Source of the DNA: Kibdelosporangium philippinense
GTDB lineage: Bacteria; Actinomycetota; Actinomycetes; Mycobacteriales; Pseudonocardiaceae
Assembly (NCBI RefSeq): GCF_021390435.2
Contig: NZ_JAJVCN010000003.1
Coordinates: 1-64,000 of the forward strand
DNA: 64,000 nt
Reading direction: 5' to 3'
Shown: positions 59,501 through 64,000 of the stretch, one piece after another
How positions within the stretch are numbered: the stretch's first letter is position 1
Layout of the letters: every line of letters begins with the position of its first letter
Notes under the pieces: generated by a model
What the model was told of the DNA's origin: nothing
The model's database searches: none
What the model saw: the letters and a program-made list of their open reading frames with translations, nothing else
Translations under genes and position numbers: made by a program

Positions 59501-60061
59501 GAAGTGCTCTTTGCCGTAGATGTCCTGCCACTCGCCCGCGGCCTTCACGGCCTCGTCGAACTGGCCGAGCCGCAACCGGGTCTGTACCTCACCCGAGGGG
59601 CACCCGGTGGTGGCCATCAGGCCCTCGGAGTTCTCGGCGAGCAGCTCTCGGTCCATCCGCGGCCACTTGCCCAGCTGGCCTTCCATCGAGGCGAGGCTGG
59701 CGGCGCGCATCAGGTTGCGCAGGCCGGTGTCGTTGCGTGCCCAGATCGTCTGGTGCGTGTACGCACCGCTACCGGAGACGTCGTCCGATTTCTGCGACGG
59801 GTCGCCCCAGCGAACGCGGTCCTTGACGTGCCGTGAGCCGGGCGCGACGTATGCCTCGATGCCGAGGATCGGCTTGATGCCCGCGCCGGTGGCCTGCTTG
59901 AAGAAGTCGTAGACACCGTTCATGTGACCGTGGTCGGTGATCGCGACGGAGGTCATGCCCAGTTTCTCGCACTGGGCGAACATGTCTTTCAGCTTCGCCG
60001 CTCCGTCGAGCATCGAGTACTCGGTGTGCACATGCAGGTGTGTGAAGGAGTCCGCGGCCAC
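56522..60061 (-). CDS. dnaE: DNA polymerase III alpha subunit (DnaE1 type)
   Basis: 1179 aa replicative polymerase. N-terminal PHP domain ([21 protein letters not shown]) which in actinobacteria can provide 3'-5' proofreading; palm with the catalytic aspartates in [19 protein letters not shown]; fingers, beta-clamp-binding region and OB fold ([21 protein letters not shown] near residue 1020) follow. Length matches mycobacterial DnaE1 (about 1180), and SRPBCC-type ImuB/DnaE2 features are absent. ATG 60061; divergent neighbour 56 bp away. Confidence 0.97.
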   Translation of the reverse strand: MAADSFTHLHVHTEYSMLDGAAKLKDMFAQCEKLGMTSVAITDHGHMNGVYDFFKQATGAGIKPILGIEAYVAPGSRHVKDRVRWGDPSQKSDDVSGSGAYTHQTIWARNDTGLRNLMRAASLASMEGQLGKWPRMDRELLAENSEGLMATTGCPSGEVQTRLRLGQFDEAVKAAGEWQDIYGKEHFYVELMNHGIDIELKVRNELLDLAKKVGIPFVVTNDSHYTYEHERDAHDALLCVQTGKTMQDPTRFKFDGSGYYLKSPDEMRAIDSSDAWQEGCRNTLLIAEKVSTEGMFKFRNLMPNFPIPEGMTEGEYFKQKVWEGMNRRFPDGVDEVHRQQVEFEIGVILQMGFPAYFLVVADLINWAKSNGIRVGPGRGSAAGALIAYAMGITDLDPLAHGLIFERFLNPDRVSPPDIDIDFDERRRGDVIRYVTEKWGEDKVAQVITFGTIKAKAAIKDAARVLFGQPGYAVADRIAKAYPPAVMAKDIPLSGIHDPNHKRYKEATEIRALYDQDPQVKQIIDTGRGLEGLIRNAGVHACAVILSAEPLLDVIPLWKRPQDGSIITQFDYPTCESLGLLKMDFLGLRNLTVIDDCLRNMERNGKQPVDLQTVALDDKATYELLSRGDTLGVFQLDGGPMRDLLRLMRPDNFEDISAVGALYRPGPMGAKSHTNYALRKNKQQEITPIHPALAEPLEDILGTTYGLIVYQEQVMAIAQKLAGYTLGQADLLRRAMGKKKKEILDKEFAGFEKGMLDNGYPKDAVKTLWEILVPFADYAFNKAHSAAYGLVSYWTAYLKANYPAEYMAGLLTSVRDDKDKAAIYLAECRKMGITVLPPDVNESDRDFAPVGDDIRFGLGAIRNVGANVVDSIIRARNEKGAFVDFSDFLRKVDAQACNKKVVESLIKAGAFDSLKHPRKGLFLVHTDAIDAVMDTKRAEAVGQFDLFGGGDSGGDDAGGVFDVKVPDDAWETKHQLALEREMLGLYVSGHPLDGVEHILSAQSDTPIAAILEGGIADGAQVVIGGILASVTRRVNKNGEPWASAQLEDLAGGIEALFFPKTYSVVGMSVVEDAIVLVKARVAKRDDRISLIANDLVVPDLESLAGSQPFRVSMPASKCTPTVVAQLKDALSTHPGTTEVHLRLINGQRKTLLRLDDALRVTPNPALMGDLKALLGPGCLA

Positions 60062-60116
60062 AACTCACCACCCTAAACGTCCACCGCCCAGTCCGTGGGC
60101 GCCACCCCGATTGAAC

Positions 60117-60746
60117 ATGACAGGTCTGACATTCTTGGGTGTCGTGCGCTTCCAACCTGTGTCCTTCGCCGCACTGACCGAGCACGTCGTGTCATGCATA
60201 ACCGCTGTGCCCGGCCAGATCCGGGTCGTTGTGGACGGTGCGCCGGCGGCCAGACCGCACGAGCTGGCCGACGCCCTGATCGACCCGCTGCGGGTGCTGG
60301 GCAGGCAGGTGATCAGGGTGCGTGCCGATGACTTCCTTCGGCCCGCGTCACTGCGGTTCGAGCAGGGCAAGACCGACCAGGAAATTCGGTATTCGTCCTG
60401 GCTGGACGAAGGCGCGCTGCGGCGCGAGGTGCTCACCGGTGACAAGGTTCTGCCATCGCTGTGGAACGCCGAGACCGACCGGGCCACCCGAGCCGATTAC
60501 GTCCCGCTACCGGCCAACGGCGTGGTCGTGGTGGACGGGGAATTGTTGCTGGGCCGGGGATTGCCGTTCGACCTCGCGGTCCATCTCTGGCTTTCCCCGG
60601 CCGCGCTCGCCCGCCGGACCCCGGCGGACGACGCGTGGAGTTTGCCCGTTTTCGCCCGTTACGACGCCGAAGTGGACCCGTTGACCACGGCCGACGTGGC
60701 CGTTCGCTACGACGACCCACAGCATCCGGCGATGCGGGTCGGCTAG
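60117..60746 (+). CDS. uridine-kinase-like P-loop-type protein
   Basis: 209 aa from ATG 60117; GTG 60144 (start VRFQPVSFAALTE) fits relatives equally well. The pattern RVVVDGAPAARPHELADALIDPLR, VIRVRADDFLRPASLRFEQG and VVVVDGELLLGRGLPFDLAVHLWLS matches actinobacterial proteins annotated as uridine kinase, in which the P-loop is degenerate (DGAPAARPHE lacks GKT). Real catalytic activity is therefore doubtful. Overlaps the ABC ATPase gene by 4 bp in convergence. Confidence 0.7.
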   Translation: MTGLTFLGVVRFQPVSFAALTEHVVSCITAVPGQIRVVVDGAPAARPHELADALIDPLRVLGRQVIRVRADDFLRPASLRFEQGKTDQEIRYSSWLDEGALRREVLTGDKVLPSLWNAETDRATRADYVPLPANGVVVVDGELLLGRGLPFDLAVHLWLSPAALARRTPADDAWSLPVFARYDAEVDPLTTADVAVRYDDPQHPAMRVG

Positions 60747-61801
60747 CCGAGAATCGTGCCGTCCTCCTTGCTGTACAGCAAAAGGCGCCCTTCCTCCGGC
60801 GCCGCCGTGACCGTCGAGCCGATCGCCGGTTCGTGCTGCTCGCGGACCGTGAGGCCGACCAGGCTGCCGTCCGGGCACTCCAGTGTCACGAGTGAACTCA
60901 CGCCGAGGTTCTCGATCGTGGACACGGTCCCGGTGATTCCCGGTCCTTCAGCACCGAGCGCCAGGTACTCCGGTCGGACACCGACCGTCACCTTTGTCTC
61001 GTCCGGCAGGTCCACAGGCGAGGGCAGGGTGGCCCCGGCCACCGCCAGTTCGCCGTTCTCGATGGTGCCGTCGAGCAGGTTCATCGGGGTCGAGCCGATG
61101 AAGTTGGCGACGAACGTGTCCGCTGGGCGGCCGAACACCTCGCGCGGGCTGCCCAACTGGCGGATCTTGCCGGACTCCATGACCGCGATCCGGTCGGCGA
61201 GGGCGAGCGCTTCGGCTTGGTCGTGCGTGACGAACACCGTCGTCACACCGATTTCCTTCTGCAGTCGCTTCAGGAATGTCCTTGCTTCAAGGCGTAGCCG
61301 TGCGTCCAAGTTGGACAGTGGCTCGTCCAGCAACAGTACTTCGGCGTCGATCGCGACGGCACGCGCCAGCGCCACACGCTGCTGCTGACCGCCCGACAGC
61401 TGGCCTGGCCTGCGCTCGAGCAAGCCGCCGAGGCTCAGGCTGTTGGCTGTCCGTTCGGCCACTTCTCGTTGCTGTGGCTTGGGTTGACGCCTGACCTTCA
61501 ACGGGTAGGAGATGTTCTCCGACACCGTCATGTGCGGGAACAGGGCGTAGTCCTGGAAGACCATCGCGACCTGGCGCTTGCCAGGTTCGACCGAGGTGAC
61601 GTCCCGTTCGCCGATCGTCACCGTGCCGTCGGTGGCCTGTTCGAGCCCGGCGATGGTGCGCAGCAACGTCGTCTTGCCACAGCCGGACGGCCCGAGCAGG
61701 GCGAAGAACTCTCCGTCGGCGATCTCCAGGTCGAGCTCGTCCACCGCACGTACCCCGTTCGGATACACAGTGGACAGTTCGTCGATCTTGATCCGGGCCA
61801 T
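60743..61801 (-). CDS. sugar ABC transporter ATP-binding protein (MalK/MsmX/UgpC type)
   Basis: 352 aa. Walker A LGPSGCGKTTLLR (about residues 35-47), Q-loop VFQDYALFPHM, signature LSGGQQQRVALARA, Walker B EVLLLDEPLSNLD, switch His in VFVTHDQAEA, and a C-terminal TOBE/MalK regulatory domain (VTVGVRPEYLALG). ATG 61801 overlaps the upstream permease stop by one base (TGATG). Many actinobacteria use one shared MsmK ATPase, so a dedicated copy in the operon is informative. Confidence 0.92.
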   Translation of the reverse strand: MARIKIDELSTVYPNGVRAVDELDLEIADGEFFALLGPSGCGKTTLLRTIAGLEQATDGTVTIGERDVTSVEPGKRQVAMVFQDYALFPHMTVSENISYPLKVRRQPKPQQREVAERTANSLSLGGLLERRPGQLSGGQQQRVALARAVAIDAEVLLLDEPLSNLDARLRLEARTFLKRLQKEIGVTTVFVTHDQAEALALADRIAVMESGKIRQLGSPREVFGRPADTFVANFIGSTPMNLLDGTIENGELAVAGATLPSPVDLPDETKVTVGVRPEYLALGAEGPGITGTVSTIENLGVSSLVTLECPDGSLVGLTVREQHEPAIGSTVTAAPEEGRLLLYSKEDGTILG

Positions 61802-62619
61802 CAGCTCTTGATCCCCCCGTGGAAACGGAAGCCATAACGCTTGCTCACGAACAGGTACAGCACGACCACCGGGATCGAGTACAGCAACGAGAACACCGGG
61901 ATCACGGTCAGGTTGGCACTGCCGCCCTCGTCGTAGAGGGTGCGCATCAGCACGGCGGCAGGCTGGCTGTCGACGTCCCGCAACAGCAGGAACGGCAGTA
62001 GGAAGTTGCCCCAGGCCTGGACGAACGACCACACCACGATGGTCGCGATGCCTGGGCGGGCGATCGGCAGCACGACGTGCCGCAGGATCTGCCACGGGGA
62101 CGCGCCGAACACTCGCGCCGACTCCTCGTAGGACCGCGGCACCGCGTCGACGAAGTCCTTGAGGATGAAGATCGCGGCTGGTAGCATGCCGCCCGCGATC
62201 ACCAGTGCAGTGCCGTACTGCGAGTTGATCAGGCCGAGCTGGTACATCATCACGAAGATCGGCACCATCGCGGCCGTCCCGGTGACCACACTGGACAGCA
62301 GCAGCAGGACGTACAGCAGGATGTCCCGGCCGGGAATTCGCACGCGGGACAGGGCGTAGGCGGAGACCGCGGCGAGAGCGGTCGTGACGATCATCGCCAA
62401 ACCACACAGCACCAACGAGTTCAGCAATGAGCCCAGTGCGTACGGATGCTCGAACGTCGCCGTGACGTTGTCGAACGTCCAGTCCGGCCAGCGCAGCCCG
62501 AGACCTGGCCTGCTGTCGAACGGCGCACTGGCCAGCCACAGCATCGGGACGGCGAAGAACGCGAGGATCACCGCGAAGAAGACCGTGTACGCGATCCGGC
62601 GCAATACCAGGGAAGTCAT
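61801..62619 (-). CDS. sugar ABC transporter permease (MalG type)
   Basis: 272 aa, six helices. The coupling-helix motif EESARVFGASPWQILRHVVLPIARPGI is the EAA loop that contacts the ATPase. The final KRYGFRFHGGIKS is typical of MalG-like permeases. Overlaps both neighbours (4 bp with the MalF-like gene, 1 bp with the ATPase), so the three are translated in line. Confidence 0.92.
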   Translation of the reverse strand: MTSLVLRRIAYTVFFAVILAFFAVPMLWLASAPFDSRPGLGLRWPDWTFDNVTATFEHPYALGSLLNSLVLCGLAMIVTTALAAVSAYALSRVRIPGRDILLYVLLLLSSVVTGTAAMVPIFVMMYQLGLINSQYGTALVIAGGMLPAAIFILKDFVDAVPRSYEESARVFGASPWQILRHVVLPIARPGIATIVVWSFVQAWGNFLLPFLLLRDVDSQPAAVLMRTLYDEGGSANLTVIPVFSLLYSIPVVVLYLFVSKRYGFRFHGGIKS

Positions 62620-63551
62620 CCGCGCCTCCGCAGCAACCTGAGGTACACCAACGCGATCACCAAGTTCACCAGCAACAGCAGGAACGAGATCGCCGACGCG
62701 TAGCCGAGCGCGCCCGAGCCAAGCGCTTGCTGGTAAATGAACACCGGCAACGTCTCCGACCGGTGGTCAGGGCCGCCCGCGGTCAGCAGGAACGGCGTGA
62801 AGTCGTTGGCCGTCCACAAGGTGATCAGCAAGGTGTTGGTCAGCACATGCCCACGGATGTGCGGGAACACGACGTCCCTGAGCGTGCTCAGCTTGCCCGC
62901 GCCGACCATCCGCGCGGTCTCCAACTGGGACGGTGGCACGACATCCAGCGCCGAGCTGTACAGCAGCATCGAGAATGCCGTGCCACGCCAGACGTTGAAC
63001 ACGATCAGACTGATCATCGGATACTCGACGAGCCAAGCAGTGCCCGGCGTGCTCAGCAACGCGTTGAGCGTGCCGCCATCCCTGTCCAGCACGGCGACCC
63101 ACAGGTACGCGACCACCGTGCTCGGCAAGATCCACGCCAGCAACACCATGCCCTCGACCAGGCGCCGCAGCCAACGCCGCGCGCTGCGCAGCATCCATGC
63201 CAGCGCGAACCCGAGGATGTTCTGGCCGATCAAGGCTGACCCGAACACGAAGACCAAGGTCAGCCACAGCGAGTTGCCGAACAGCGGGTCGCTCAGCGCG
63301 TCGGTGATGTTGTCGACGCCAACGATGTCAGGACGGACCGACGTCGGCCCGGTCAACGTGTAGTTGGTCAGTCCGATGTAGATGCTCCACAGCGCGGGGA
63401 AGACCAGGAAAACCCCGATCAGCACCAGCGCGGGTGCCACGAACAGCAGCGCGCGACCACGGCCGAGACCGGCCGAGTCGGTCGCGAGCGCTGAGTTCTT
63501 GGTCCTTTTCTTCGCGGTTACCGGCGCAGTCGCGACGTCAGCCGGTGGCAA
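62616..63551 (-). CDS. sugar ABC transporter permease (MalF type)
   Basis: 311 aa. A basic cytoplasmic start, then ALLFVAPALVLIGVFLVFPALWSIYIGL (helix 1) and about five further helices. EAA loop ETARMVGAGKLSTLRDVVFPHIRGHV and the final NLVIALVYLRLLRRRG. Overlaps the binding-protein gene by 14 bp at the 5' end. Confidence 0.92.
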   Translation of the reverse strand: MPPADVATAPVTAKKRTKNSALATDSAGLGRGRALLFVAPALVLIGVFLVFPALWSIYIGLTNYTLTGPTSVRPDIVGVDNITDALSDPLFGNSLWLTLVFVFGSALIGQNILGFALAWMLRSARRWLRRLVEGMVLLAWILPSTVVAYLWVAVLDRDGGTLNALLSTPGTAWLVEYPMISLIVFNVWRGTAFSMLLYSSALDVVPPSQLETARMVGAGKLSTLRDVVFPHIRGHVLTNTLLITLWTANDFTPFLLTAGGPDHRSETLPVFIYQQALGSGALGYASAISFLLLLVNLVIALVYLRLLRRRG

Positions 63552-64000
63552 CGTTGCCCTCGCCGACCGCCTTCACCACGGCTTGCTGGTACGTCGCCGC
63601 GGCCTCGTCCACGCTCTTGCCCGCGACCACATCGGCCGTCGCCTGCTGCAACGCCGAGGAGACCTGCGTGTACTGAGCAAGGCCGGGACGGTAGCGGGTG
63701 ATCGGCAGGACCTCTTTGGACACGTACGTGAGCATCGGGTCGCCCTTGAGCACGTCATCGTTGACATCGCTGCGCACAGTGATCTGCGGCGTCGCGGACA
63801 CACGTGCCTTGGTGGCGTCGAACGAGTTCATGAACTGCAGCAGTTCCCATGCCTGCTGCGGGAACTTGGAGTTCGGGTTGACGATCCGGATCCCGCCGCC
63901 GGACATGCTGACGAAGTCCTGGCCGCCGACACCGGAACCGGCCCGCTCAGCCGGGATCTTGGCCCAGCCGACGGCAGTGTCCCGGTCGGCCATCTTGGCA
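63538..64000 (-). CDS. sugar ABC transporter substrate-binding protein, C-terminal part (runs off the edge)
   Basis: The frame is open to the right edge (first residues AKMADRDTAVGWAKIPAE), so the signal peptide and N-terminal lobe lie outside. The C-terminal lobe is family 1 (MalE-like): GGGIRIVNPNSKFPQQAWELLQFMNS, then YQQAVVKAVGEGNVATG at the end. Normally the first gene of such an operon. The ligand cannot be judged without the rest of the protein. Confidence 0.88.
   Translation of the reverse strand, partial: AKMADRDTAVGWAKIPAERAGSGVGGQDFVSMSGGGIRIVNPNSKFPQQAWELLQFMNSFDATKARVSATPQITVRSDVNDDVLKGDPMLTYVSKEVLPITRYRPGLAQYTQVSSALQQATADVVAGKSVDEAAATYQQAVVKAVGEGNVATG

Overview
The window is high-GC, densely packed actinobacterial chromosome, most likely from the Pseudonocardiales (Amycolatopsis/Kibdelosporangium/Lentzea-like). 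I infer this from codon use, GTG and TTG starts, ATGA/GTGA start-stop overlaps, and gene order. The order dnaE1 - bioA - bioD/bioB/bsaP/DUF2567 - nrtR - nadABC - hisDCB..H..priA..hisF..I - trpE..CBA - lgt is, from memory, the order of the Mycobacterium tuberculosis region dnaE1-bio-nad-his-trp-lgt. The window is therefore a conserved biosynthetic backbone with accessory modules wedged between the blocks. No rRNA, tRNA or CRISPR array was seen.

1-10.7 kb, accessory end. A 22-bp tandem repeat array and a long imperfect inverted repeat are followed by an MFS transporter gene broken by two insertion sequences. An IS1380-family element (4-bp CTAG duplication) and an IS630-family element (TA duplication) both sit in its 3' end; deleting both restores one 387-codon frame. 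Divergent from it is a bacterial NACHT-LRR (NLR-like) gene split by a single-base shift in a G run. Then come an SDR / dihydrodipicolinate-reductase-like pair behind a leaderless promoter with a KstR-type operator, and a tandem lipoprotein duplication.

10.7-35 kb, lgt, trp and his blocks on the minus strand. The trp block is trpE - TIGR02234-type membrane protein - trpC - trpB - trpA - lgt. The his block is aaRS-like ORF - hisD - hisC - hisB - 51-aa membrane peptide // hisH // priA // hisF - membrane ORF - hisI. It is interrupted by four modules: a MarR/P450 pseudogene and relic genes, a secreted S8 protease with seven C-terminal repeats, a Clp-N/MerR/MFS/MOSC/PPOX group, and an ECF sigma factor module with a TetR gene. 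A second, inverted copy of the 22-bp repeat lies upstream of the his block.

35-46 kb: an ArsR/SRPBCC pair; nadA-nadB-nadC followed by an oligopeptide-binding-type lipoprotein and a class V PLP enzyme; a divergent NrtR regulator with a palindromic operator; a LON-domain protein; and a TetR/DHA2 efflux pair.

46-56 kb: bioD, bioB, bsaP and a DUF2567 gene are separated from bioA by a LacI-controlled sugar cassette (Gfo/Idh/MocA dehydrogenase, DUF993 aldolase-like protein, TIM-barrel isomerase), a repeat-rich non-coding stretch and a membrane protein. bioF is absent from the window.

56-64 kb: a DUF6493-like protein, dnaE1, a uridine-kinase-like protein, and a carbohydrate ABC importer (ATPase, two permeases, substrate-binding protein) whose binding-protein gene runs off the right edge.
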